A stretch of 64,000 nucleotides of DNA, taken from Chryseolinea sp. (GTDB lineage: Bacteria > Bacteroidota > Bacteroidia > Cytophagales > Cyclobacteriaceae). Shown here in pieces: positions 36,784 to 44,964 of this stretch. The translations under genes were made by a program, and so were the position numbers. The notes beneath the pieces were generated by a model, which worked only from the letters and a program-made list of their open reading frames with translations, ran no database searches and was not told where the DNA came from. Numbering within the stretch: the stretch's first letter is position 1; each line of letters begins with the position of its first letter. Location: assembly GCA_025923195.1 (NCBI GenBank), contig JAICGJ010000008.1:1-64000 (forward strand), read 5' to 3'.

Positions 36784-36971
36784 AGAACAAAAGTTATGAT
36801 AAGGCACGCGCGAGCGTGGATTATCATTTAACTTGATTGACTACTTTTTGTTCAATTTGTCCCCCTGACTTAGTGAGAGACCTTTTTTCAGGTATTGCGG
36901 TCGCTTGAGGGCAGCCATTTGCAATCAATTGTAACTTGCGTAACTTTCCTGAAGGATTTAGTAACCTGTAT

Positions 36972-37868
36972 ATGGTCAATCTCTACGAAGTCCTACAAAA
37001 ATTCCCCAGCCTGTCCAGGCAGCTTATTTGCAAAGATTTGATGTTCACGCAATACGACTGTCCTCAGACCGCGCGGAAAGAACGTTTTTATTTGCAATCA
37101 AACGTCATTATCTATGTCATCAGCGGTCGGCGGGTCTTTCATAAAAATAAAAAGTCCTGGGAACTGAGAGAGGACACGTGTGTATTTATAAAGAAAGGCA
37201 CACATATCTCTGAGCGTGAAGAGGGTGAAGGCTGGTGCGTAATGACATTTTTTATTCCTGATAATTTCCTGAAGCAATTGATTCAAGACAACGAAAGAAA
37301 TTTACAGCTCAACAACTTGCCCGAAACAGCGTCTGATCATGTCATCGCTCTCGATGTAAATGAATTCAGCAAGTCATTTTTCTTTTCAATGTTACCTTAT
37401 TTTACGCAAGTCCCTCCGCCGCCGGAAAACTTGTTGGAGCTTAAGTTTAAGGAATTGGTTCTATCCCTCATAAGCCAGCAACAAAACCGATCGATGTTGG
37501 CTTATCTCAATAATCTTCGCAATGACAAGCATCCAGCTCTGGAGGATATTGTTCAGAGCAACTTTACGTTTAATCTCACGCTCGAGCAGTATGCAACCCT
37601 GGCTTGCAAGAGTGTTCCAACATTCAAGCGCGAATTCAAAAAAAAATTTAATGATTCTCCAGCCAAGTGGGTAAGAAAAAAAAGATTGACGCTTGCAAAA
37701 GAACTTCTCGAAAACACGGGCCTTAGTATTGCTGAGATCGCCTTTGAATGCGGATTTGAGAATCATGCCCATTTCAGCCGGGTCTTCAAGGAAGAAGTTG
37801 GTTTGCCGCCCTTAAAATTTAGAATGAGACTGACCACTGGACACCAGGCAGCTGTGGCGGGGTTATAA
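36972..37868 (+). CDS. AraC family transcriptional regulator (paralog of 31749-32636)
   Basis: 298 aa from the ATG at 36972 (MVNLYEVL), chosen because it aligns with the paralog's N-terminus; an earlier in-frame start lies at 36936. It has an N-terminal sensor domain, an ENLLELKFKELVLSLI linker shared with the paralog, and a C-terminal AraC HTH (SVPTFKREFKKKFNDSPAKWVRKKRL, then IAEIAFECGFENHAHFSRVFKEEVG). Its start and the ATP-grasp start are about 190 bases apart on opposite strands, the typical layout of a regulator and its target operon. Confidence 0.92.
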   Translation: MVNLYEVLQKFPSLSRQLICKDLMFTQYDCPQTARKERFYLQSNVIIYVISGRRVFHKNKKSWELREDTCVFIKKGTHISEREEGEGWCVMTFFIPDNFLKQLIQDNERNLQLNNLPETASDHVIALDVNEFSKSFFFSMLPYFTQVPPPPENLLELKFKELVLSLISQQQNRSMLAYLNNLRNDKHPALEDIVQSNFTFNLTLEQYATLACKSVPTFKREFKKKFNDSPAKWVRKKRLTLAKELLENTGLSIAEIAFECGFENHAHFSRVFKEEVGLPPLKFRMRLTTGHQAAVAGL

Positions 37869-38010
37869 TAACTGGGAGCGATCTGCAGCGGACGGCCTGT
37901 CCAAAATTGATCCGAATAGAAATATTTCTGGACCGTATAGCACAATTCCAAAGATTTTAAATAGGCAATTTTGATTGTCAATTAAAGTAATTCATAAAAA
38001 TAATGAGCAT

Positions 38011-39222
38011 ATGCAAAACAATAGTTTAACCATGGCTACGGAACAAGTTTCTAAAGAAGAGCTGTTGAGAAAGGTTAAGGAGATTGGACCTGATCTAAGC
38101 CGCTTCGTAACCGACGAACGTAATGATCGAAGGCTTTCCCGGTCTGTGATCGGCGCCCTTCGCGAGGCAGGGCTTTACCGGCTCTATCTGCCCAAGTCCC
38201 TGGGCGGGTTTGAGGCCGACCCAATTACGACCGCCAGGATAGTCGAGGATGTTTCGAGCTATAACGCTGCAGCTGGATGGTCTTTAATGGTTGCCAATAC
38301 CTCGACTTGGTGGTGTGCCCGCCTATCCGACAAAGGAATTGACGAGTTTTTCGAAAATGGGCCCGATACATTCATGGCAGGCGCGTTTCATCCCCCTATG
38401 CGAGCGACCATCGTAGAAGGTGGATACAGAATCAATGGCAGAAGTCCTTTAACGAGCAATGTTCACGAAGCACAATGGATATTTGTGACGGCCCTTGTTA
38501 TGTCGGACGGCGAGATTAAAATGAATAACGGGATACCCGAAGTGCGCGGGGTGGTCATGAGATCTGAGGATTGTAAGATCATTGACACCTGGCATACTCA
38601 CGGGATGAGGGCCACGGATAGCAATGACGTTGAATCAACGGACGTATTTGTTCCGGACCACCTTACATTTCCGCTTACACAAGAGTTTGAACCTAACCGG
38701 CACTACAAGGGTAAGTTGTACCGGTTTCCGGCAATGGGTGCCAGCATAGCGAGCCTGATTCCGCCAGTTGCGCTTGCCCTTGCGCGTAATGCCATCACTG
38801 AGCTCAGGTCCCTGGCTGAAAAAAAGATACCGTTTGGATCAACGGTATCGATACGCGAACGAGGTTCCGTGCAGAGAAAGTTAGGCATGGCCGAGGCGTA
38901 TGTTCAATCAAGCAGAGCGTATTTGCACCTGGCACTTTCGGAAGCTTGGCAAAAAACTATTCTTGGAGAAAAATTGTCATTGGAAGAAAAGGCGGGACTT
39001 TTGTTAGCCTCGTCGCACACAAATCAAATGTGCTTGCAGGCAGTAGATATGATGTATTCGGCTGCTGGTACCAGCGGAATCTATAGCAAGAACAAACTGT
39101 CCCATTACTTTGCTGACGCCCAGGTAATACGTCACCATGGATTTGCTAATGACAGTCGATATGAAACGGCAGCACAAGTTTACCTTGGACTTCAACCCGA
39201 CCTACCTGTCATTGCATTCTAA
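38011..39222 (+). CDS. Acyl-CoA dehydrogenase-like flavoprotein (HpaB/HsaA/DszC-like)
   Basis: About 404 aa from the ATG at 38011; a TTG at 37975 and an ATG at 38032 are alternatives. It has an acyl-CoA-dehydrogenase fold: a helical N-terminus, LREAGLYRLYLPKSLGGFEADP (about 45-66), a middle beta domain with RINGRSPLTSNVHEAQW, and a C-terminal helical bundle ending FADAQVIRHHGFANDSRYETAAQVYLGL. This resembles flavin-dependent monooxygenases (HsaA, DszC) more than CoA dehydrogenases, lacking an obvious catalytic Glu; assignment between them is not firm. It is downstream of the AraC gene by 142 bases. Confidence 0.78.
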   Translation: MQNNSLTMATEQVSKEELLRKVKEIGPDLSRFVTDERNDRRLSRSVIGALREAGLYRLYLPKSLGGFEADPITTARIVEDVSSYNAAAGWSLMVANTSTWWCARLSDKGIDEFFENGPDTFMAGAFHPPMRATIVEGGYRINGRSPLTSNVHEAQWIFVTALVMSDGEIKMNNGIPEVRGVVMRSEDCKIIDTWHTHGMRATDSNDVESTDVFVPDHLTFPLTQEFEPNRHYKGKLYRFPAMGASIASLIPPVALALARNAITELRSLAEKKIPFGSTVSIRERGSVQRKLGMAEAYVQSSRAYLHLALSEAWQKTILGEKLSLEEKAGLLLASSHTNQMCLQAVDMMYSAAGTSGIYSKNKLSHYFADAQVIRHHGFANDSRYETAAQVYLGLQPDLPVIAF

Positions 39223-39506
39223 GTTGGCCGGATGCTATTGCTGAACGTTTCAGCGCGGAAATGCCGGGTGCTTTGAGAAGTGCTAGCCGAACAACTAGGA
39301 GAGTTTGCGCGTGCCGTGCTGCAGAGCGTTACCGCAATTCATCGCTGCCTTTTATACATTCGGTTAAATCATCTTTAAGCTGGTCTAATTTCCGTATACT
39401 AAATGGTGTGGGTGTATCGAATTACTGTTATAATTGAATTGCATATCAACTAAATTTGGACAGTGAAACTCTATGTCCTCACCGAGACCGCTAACAGAGC
39501 CCAGCC
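39223..39506. other. Intergenic region without recognised features
   Basis: 284 bases between two same-strand genes. No gene or RNA recognised. Confidence 0.5.
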
Positions 39507-39992
39507 ATGACCGATCAGGAAAAACTATTTATTAAAATGGCACTTGATGCCTGGCATATTCAAATTGACAGGACCAACTCGCTAATCAATTCACTCAGCG
39601 ACGAACAATTGCAGCAGGAAGTGGCCCCTGGGAGGAACAGCGGAGTTTATTTGTTAGGCCATCTGACCGCAGTGCATGATGCCTTGTTCCCCCTACTGGG
39701 CATAGGCGACAGGATGTATGCGCACTTCGACGAGATATTTGTGAATAATCCAGATAAGTCTGGACTTCCCAAACCCGGGGCACAAGAGTTAAGGACTAGC
39801 TGGGCTGCCGTTAATGGGAAACTGTCACAACATTTTGGCAGCTTCTCTTTAAAGGACTGGTTTACAAAGCACACCGCGATATCCGATGAGGATTTTAAAA
39901 AAGAGCCACATCGTAATCGCCTCAATGTCTTGCTTAACCGAACCGGCCACCTGGCCAATCATCTTGGTCAAATGATCTTTTTGAAATCATAG
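39507..39992 (+). CDS. DinB family protein
   Basis: 161 aa, four-helix-bundle DinB/YfiT-like metalloprotein. The histidines that would bind metal occur in LLGHLTAVHD (about residue 50) and the C-terminal GHLANHLGQ (about 148). Members act as thiol-dependent transferases or are uncharacterised. No signal. Isolated. Confidence 0.82.
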   Translation: MTDQEKLFIKMALDAWHIQIDRTNSLINSLSDEQLQQEVAPGRNSGVYLLGHLTAVHDALFPLLGIGDRMYAHFDEIFVNNPDKSGLPKPGAQELRTSWAAVNGKLSQHFGSFSLKDWFTKHTAISDEDFKKEPHRNRLNVLLNRTGHLANHLGQMIFLKS

Positions 39993-40161
39993 CAACCAGA
40001 CCAATCCCCTTCCGGCAGACGCTAAAATGCCAAGGATGGCCACGTTGGATCTAAGTGAGTAAAACGACGCTTTCCTGCCGGCTGAAAAAAAATATCCTGC
40101 ATTCATCCAAAAGATCTAATTAAACTAATATTTTTGGTTTATAATACTAAAATAATTAGTT

Positions 40162-40533
40162 ATGATTCGAACAATCAAAATGTCTACAGGTGTTAGAAGA
40201 ATTGATGATCAAAATCAAAATGCCGCATTGCTGAAGTTAAGGGAGATCCTAAATGACGAAAGAAAGATATTGATCAATCGGATGGAGTCGGATCTGAATT
40301 CATATATTCAATACCGGTTTTCAAAAAAAGCAAATGGCAGTCAGCTTGAAAGGATTAAGTCGAAATTGCTGTCATTAAAGAATTCAAATGTCGACTTGGA
40401 TCATTACAACTCCATTGTCCAGGATTTTTTTCAACACGAGAACACTTACGTGAGTTCGGAACCCTTTTATCGAGAAATCGATCAATGTCTATCAGACGAA
40501 TTGATGCCGACCCAACTAAGATTCGCCAACTAG
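40162..40533 (+). CDS. Small hypothetical protein
   Basis: 123-aa charged, mostly helical protein with no recognised domain or signal. It precedes the nitrilase-family gene by 132 bases on the same strand and may be co-transcribed. The reading frame is uninterrupted and the composition protein-like. Confidence 0.55.
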   Translation: MIRTIKMSTGVRRIDDQNQNAALLKLREILNDERKILINRMESDLNSYIQYRFSKKANGSQLERIKSKLLSLKNSNVDLDHYNSIVQDFFQHENTYVSSEPFYREIDQCLSDELMPTQLRFAN

Positions 40534-40665
40534 TGTATTGGAAATCCACTTGCGGCCTTGCTGGGGTCATCGGTTTTTGGTATTTCGAATTAGCTTGTGG
40601 GCAAATGCGTCAGTCTTGCGTTCGCCCGATATTTTTCTTGTATGATAAAATTTGTAAAAAGATAA

Positions 40666-41403
40666 ATGAGAATTGGCGTAGCCCAGACGAGGCCGGTCAA
40701 AGGAGATATCCGACGCAATATTGCTGGTCACAAAGCCTTGATCAAACTTGCAGCAGATCATAGTGCAGATACTATTATTTTTCCTGAGCTGTCGCTCACG
40801 GGATACGAACCTCAGCTCGCAAAGAAACTGGCAATGACCACTGACAATCTCTTGTTAGAAGAATTCCGGACCCTGAGCGAAACCATGAACTTAACGATTG
40901 GGGTAGGTGTACCGATGAGAAATTCTCGCGGCATCACCATCAGCATGCTCCTTTTTAAGCCGCATTCGGGAATAGCAGTCTATTCAAAGAAGTATTTGCA
41001 TCCTGACGAAGAGCCATTTTTTGTCCCGGGCGATGCAGGTAAACTCCTGGACGGCAATAAAGCTGCTATAGCCATTTGTTATGAATTGTCCGTTCCTCAA
41101 CACGCCGTTGACGCCTTTAATAACGGGGCGGAAATTTATATAGCAAGTGTGGCAAAGTCGGTAATGGGCATCAAATCCGCGGTTCCTATCCTGACTGGAA
41201 TTGCCCGCCAGTATGATATGACTGTATTAATGTCAAATTGTGTTGGCCCGTGTGAGGGATTTGATGCCGGTGGCCAATCATCGGCATGGAATCGTGAAGG
41301 AGTATTGTTAGGACAATTAAACGATAGCAGCGAAGGAATATTGATCGTTGATACTGTCACGAAAAAGGCTATTGTTGTGGAATGGATTCAATCTTCCCGA
41401 TAG
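40666..41403 (+). CDS. Carbon-nitrogen hydrolase (nitrilase superfamily)
   Basis: 245 aa with the nitrilase catalytic triad: Glu in FPELSLTGYEP (about residue 40), Lys in SKKYLHPDEE (about 108), and Cys in AICYELSVPQ (about 142). It is shorter than NAD synthetase-associated or apolipoprotein transferase members and so is a stand-alone amidase-like enzyme. No signal. It lies between a small hypothetical gene and a TPR/SLOG-like protein, all on the plus strand. Substrate unknown. Confidence 0.87.
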   Translation: MRIGVAQTRPVKGDIRRNIAGHKALIKLAADHSADTIIFPELSLTGYEPQLAKKLAMTTDNLLLEEFRTLSETMNLTIGVGVPMRNSRGITISMLLFKPHSGIAVYSKKYLHPDEEPFFVPGDAGKLLDGNKAAIAICYELSVPQHAVDAFNNGAEIYIASVAKSVMGIKSAVPILTGIARQYDMTVLMSNCVGPCEGFDAGGQSSAWNREGVLLGQLNDSSEGILIVDTVTKKAIVVEWIQSSR

Positions 41404-41506
41404 CAGATTGAAACCCTGCATTAGCTTTTTAGCAAGGACGAGCCTTTAATTTTTAATTATTGCATAAAAGATTCAAATTACGGGTGACAGTGTAAGCATC
41501 GTAATT

Positions 41507-43207
41507 ATGAGTGATATCGCACATCTCAAGAATCTGATCAGCAAAGGTCATTATGCGCAGGCGAGGATCCGCGCCGAAGAACTGTTGCCTGTGAATCCGG
41601 ATATTACCCTAAAACAGCTCTACGCTTTATCATTATCAAAATCGGGCCTGCCTGAGGCGGCACTGGAATACTTGGAATCTCTAAGCCGTGATAAAGAGCA
41701 TGATCCAGAGACCATGGGAATTTTGGGCGGTGTATACAAAGAACTATTCAAAAAAAATCAAAGTCCAAAATATGCCATTCTTTCTCGTGATACCTACAAC
41801 AAAAACTTCGAGTTGACGAAGAACTATTATACAGGAATTAACGCGGCGACGATGTCTACCCTTGCGGGACAGTCAAAGAGGGGAAGGGAAATTGCTCAGC
41901 AGGTCCTGTCCGTGTTAAAAGATCCCGAGCATGATTATTGGGAAGCCGTCACCGAGGCCGAAGCGTATTTGCTGATGAAAGAGCGATCGAAGGCTGAACA
42001 ATTGTACAGGAAAGCTAGCAAAATGGCAGACACTGACTGGGGAAAGATCAGTTCTGTGTATAATCAGTTGTGGTTGCTGAATCATTATGTTCCAGTACCT
42101 GCCGGAATATTGAAGGCATTTAGTCCTCCCGTTGTAACGGCCTTTATCGGACATATGATTGATCATCCTGACCGCGAACTTCCAAGGTTTCCTGCATCCC
42201 TCGAACAGGATATAAAACATGATATCTTGAATGCCATTAGGACATTAAATTCAAAAATCGGGTATTGTTCCCTGGCGTGCGGCGGTGACATATTATTTGC
42301 TGAGGCGATGGAAGAAGCTGGGGGGGAGGTGAATTTGTTCTTACCGTTTAAGGAAGCCGATTTTCTCGAGGCTAGTGTACGCTTTGCGGGCGAAGATTGG
42401 GTACAGCGCTTTGCCCGACTCGTCGATAAATATCCCGTAACATGTCTTACGGAGGAATCTTATGATGAACATCCGGACCTATTTCTGCTGCAGAGCAACA
42501 TAATCTTTGGTTTAGCCGTGCTTAGAAGTGCAGCCAATCATCAGGAACCAACACTCGTCAGCGTATTGTCGGAACGTGATCAGAAAAGAAGAATCGGGGG
42601 AACCCGGCATACGTTAGGGTTATGGCCGTTCAAAAAAAACCATGTCAACATCAATCCTGACATATATTTGAATAGCTATTCAGATGTTGTCATCCAGCAG
42701 GAACCTGTTCAAAAGCCCACCACCGACCGCCCTGTACTTTATCTGGTAGCATGCGATTTCTATTCCGAGGAAAAATGGGCAACGAGGATTCTAACTGACG
42801 ATGAGTTTTCTTCCCTGCCGCTCGTCGCTATGGATATTCGAAATGACTATGGCATTGCCGGCTTCAAAACCATATTTACTGCTATGGAATTTTGTGACTG
42901 GATTTTGAAAAGCAGGACAGGCGTGCTTCAATCAAAAAATTTGATCCGAATGAGTTTGCACGCAGGACCCGTGTATATCGTCCCGGATCAGCAACAACAA
43001 AAATTATCGGGGCCGGTAATCGATGTTATTGAACAGGTACATAAGCTTACGACTCCAGGATCTATCTATGCTACGGCCTTTGCTGCGGCAGTTCTTTCTT
43101 TGGATAGAAGCAAATACAGCTTCGATTTTATCGACGCACTAACGGTCGCTAATAAAACAAAATTGAATATTTTTAGAATGAAGACCGCACCGATACCTGG
43201 CGTGTAA
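41507..43207 (+). CDS. TRAFs-binding/TPR + SLOG-like + degenerate nucleotide-cyclase-like protein
   Basis: 566 aa in three parts. Residues 1-190 resemble the MAP3K TRAFs-binding TPR region (ALSLSKSGLPEAALEYL; MGILGGVYKELF; YTGINAATMS). Residues about 205-320 look SLOG/TIR-like, with VTAFIGHMIDHPDRELPRFP and CGGDILFAEAMEEAGGEVNLFLPF. Residues about 405-560 resemble a class III nucleotide cyclase (VACDFYSEEK; RMSLHAGPVY; TPGSIYAT). The first metal Asp is present in ACDF, but the second (WGDG in true cyclases) reads YGIAG and the catalytic Arg/Asn region is altered, so a pseudo-cyclase is likely (inference). No membrane segment. Confidence 0.78.
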   Translation: MSDIAHLKNLISKGHYAQARIRAEELLPVNPDITLKQLYALSLSKSGLPEAALEYLESLSRDKEHDPETMGILGGVYKELFKKNQSPKYAILSRDTYNKNFELTKNYYTGINAATMSTLAGQSKRGREIAQQVLSVLKDPEHDYWEAVTEAEAYLLMKERSKAEQLYRKASKMADTDWGKISSVYNQLWLLNHYVPVPAGILKAFSPPVVTAFIGHMIDHPDRELPRFPASLEQDIKHDILNAIRTLNSKIGYCSLACGGDILFAEAMEEAGGEVNLFLPFKEADFLEASVRFAGEDWVQRFARLVDKYPVTCLTEESYDEHPDLFLLQSNIIFGLAVLRSAANHQEPTLVSVLSERDQKRRIGGTRHTLGLWPFKKNHVNINPDIYLNSYSDVVIQQEPVQKPTTDRPVLYLVACDFYSEEKWATRILTDDEFSSLPLVAMDIRNDYGIAGFKTIFTAMEFCDWILKSRTGVLQSKNLIRMSLHAGPVYIVPDQQQQKLSGPVIDVIEQVHKLTTPGSIYATAFAAAVLSLDRSKYSFDFIDALTVANKTKLNIFRMKTAPIPGV

Positions 43208-43209
43208 GA

Positions 43210-44790
43210 TCATTTGCCTTCAAGTCTATAGCTCGTTTCTTTTAAGAATGCAAGTGCTACACCATTGGTCCAGCCAAAGCCATCCTGGTTTGGATACTCT
43301 CCACCACCCGCGACTAGTGTCGTATCCATGACATTGTATTTTTCCATCATTTTACCGGTAGCTTCATACACGCGCATATTTTGTCGCAGCCACCGGCTAC
43401 GCACTTCATCGGCAAGCCTATCGACCTGATAATTTTTCAAACCTTTGTAAGTCATCCATTGCAGTGGTGCCCATCCATTGGGCGCATCCCATTGCTGATC
43501 GGTGTCGACGAGCGTCGTGATGACTCCGCTTGGTTTAAGAAATTCCCTTTCAATTACCTGGGCTACCTTTTCTGCAACATCTTTTTGCGCCATCTCGAAA
43601 AATAGGGGAAATATTCCCGCCAACGACTTTATGCCTGTCCGTTTCTTTGCAATAAAATCATAGTCCATAAAAAAGGTTGTCTCAGGGTCCCAGCAAAAGG
43701 TAAGTAATGCTCTCCTTCTGTCATCTGACCGTTTCTTAAACAGATTTGCCTTTTGAATATCGCCCTTCAGGGAATAACCTTTTGAAATCATCCGCTCAAG
43801 ATGAGCCAACAGGCAGTTAAGGTCAACGGGGACGATATCTGTTGTATGGATGCTTGCAAGGGATTTTCTGTCGCCGAACCAACGACTGCTAAAATCCCAT
43901 CCTGACTCAGCAGCCGAACGTATATGGCGATACAATTCCTTCGGATCACCGTCTTGTTGTTGTGCTAAGGTAAAATCCTCTTTATAAGATTCCGGCCTGG
44001 GTGAATCTCCTCTATCCCAGTACCTGTTCAATGCAGTGCCGTTGTCCATCATAACAACGTGCCTAACTGCATCGCCCGACTTTTTTACCGAGTCAAGTCC
44101 ATCCATCCAGAAGGTGTATTCCTTAGTCATGGCGTCGAGGTAGTGCAAACTCGCAAGGGAGTCATATTCCTCAAGCTCCCTGATGATCAGAGAAAAGAAT
44201 GGTGGTTGAGATCGCGTCAAATAGTAATTCCTGTTGCCATTAGGAATAAATCCTATGGTATCGATAAGGTGTGCAAAGTTTTTTACCATGTTTTGGATCA
44301 GGCCATACTTCTTTTGAGCTTTCAACCCGAGAATAGTAAAGTAGCTGTCCCAATAATAAATTTCCGAAAAACGCCCTCCCGGTACAACATAATCGTACGG
44401 CAGCGCGATCAAGGTGGATCGCGGTTCCTGTTGATCCGCTTTTCTGGTAAGAACTGGCCACAACCTGGTGAGATGCTCCTCCATAGCTAGGGTTGTGTCT
44501 GTAGCGAAGGTTGATTTTGGTCTGATAGGTAAATCAAAATTCCTGTTCACAAATTCTACCAGGTCGAAATCTGGCTGATCCTTTAACTCGTCATAGTTAT
44601 TCAGGATTTGCGTCAGTGCCCGTTTCGGTGTGCAGTCCACAAATGTCTTGGAGTCAGGAAAGACAGATCTCATCTGTACATCATGGAATAAAGATGACGA
44701 GTAGAAAGAAAACGGATCGCTGACTGCTTTTTCGGGCTTTGTGCAACTATACAGGATAACAATCCCCAGAGTGAATATTATGCTACGCAT
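43210..44790 (-). CDS. Trehalase (GH37), exported lipoprotein-like
   Basis: 526 aa with a short N-terminal signal and lipobox (LYSCTKP, Cys about 16), so probably periplasmic and membrane-anchored. Both trehalase signatures are present: PGGRFSEIYYWDSY and QWDAPNGWAPLQW, with GGGEYPNQDGFGWTNGV near the end. It hydrolyses trehalose to glucose. It is convergent with the TPR/SLOG gene (two bases apart) and divergent from the FGE-like gene. The GH13 trehalose-synthase-like enzyme is about 26 kb away. Confidence 0.95.
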   Translation of the reverse strand: MRSIIFTLGIVILYSCTKPEKAVSDPFSFYSSSLFHDVQMRSVFPDSKTFVDCTPKRALTQILNNYDELKDQPDFDLVEFVNRNFDLPIRPKSTFATDTTLAMEEHLTRLWPVLTRKADQQEPRSTLIALPYDYVVPGGRFSEIYYWDSYFTILGLKAQKKYGLIQNMVKNFAHLIDTIGFIPNGNRNYYLTRSQPPFFSLIIRELEEYDSLASLHYLDAMTKEYTFWMDGLDSVKKSGDAVRHVVMMDNGTALNRYWDRGDSPRPESYKEDFTLAQQQDGDPKELYRHIRSAAESGWDFSSRWFGDRKSLASIHTTDIVPVDLNCLLAHLERMISKGYSLKGDIQKANLFKKRSDDRRRALLTFCWDPETTFFMDYDFIAKKRTGIKSLAGIFPLFFEMAQKDVAEKVAQVIEREFLKPSGVITTLVDTDQQWDAPNGWAPLQWMTYKGLKNYQVDRLADEVRSRWLRQNMRVYEATGKMMEKYNVMDTTLVAGGGEYPNQDGFGWTNGVALAFLKETSYRLEGK

Positions 44791-44816
44791 ATAAGAAAAT
44801 TAAGCATGAGCTAAAT

Positions 44817-44844
44817 CTACAATCTACAATCTACAATCTACAAT
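44817..44844. repeat. Tandem heptamer CTACAAT x4
   Basis: Four perfect CTACAAT units occupy the region upstream of the divergent trehalase and FGE-like genes. It is a slippage-prone microsatellite; position between the two promoters makes phase-type expression changes possible, but unproven. Confidence 0.85.
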
Positions 44845-44964
44845 AGAAATAATATCACAGTTTCTAAGAACAATTCGATTGGGGAGAAAAAGAAGCCAAT
44901 CAAAGTGCTTAGGATCAAAGCAAAAATGTGATAAATTCGATCAGGATTCTAGACAGGTATCAGA

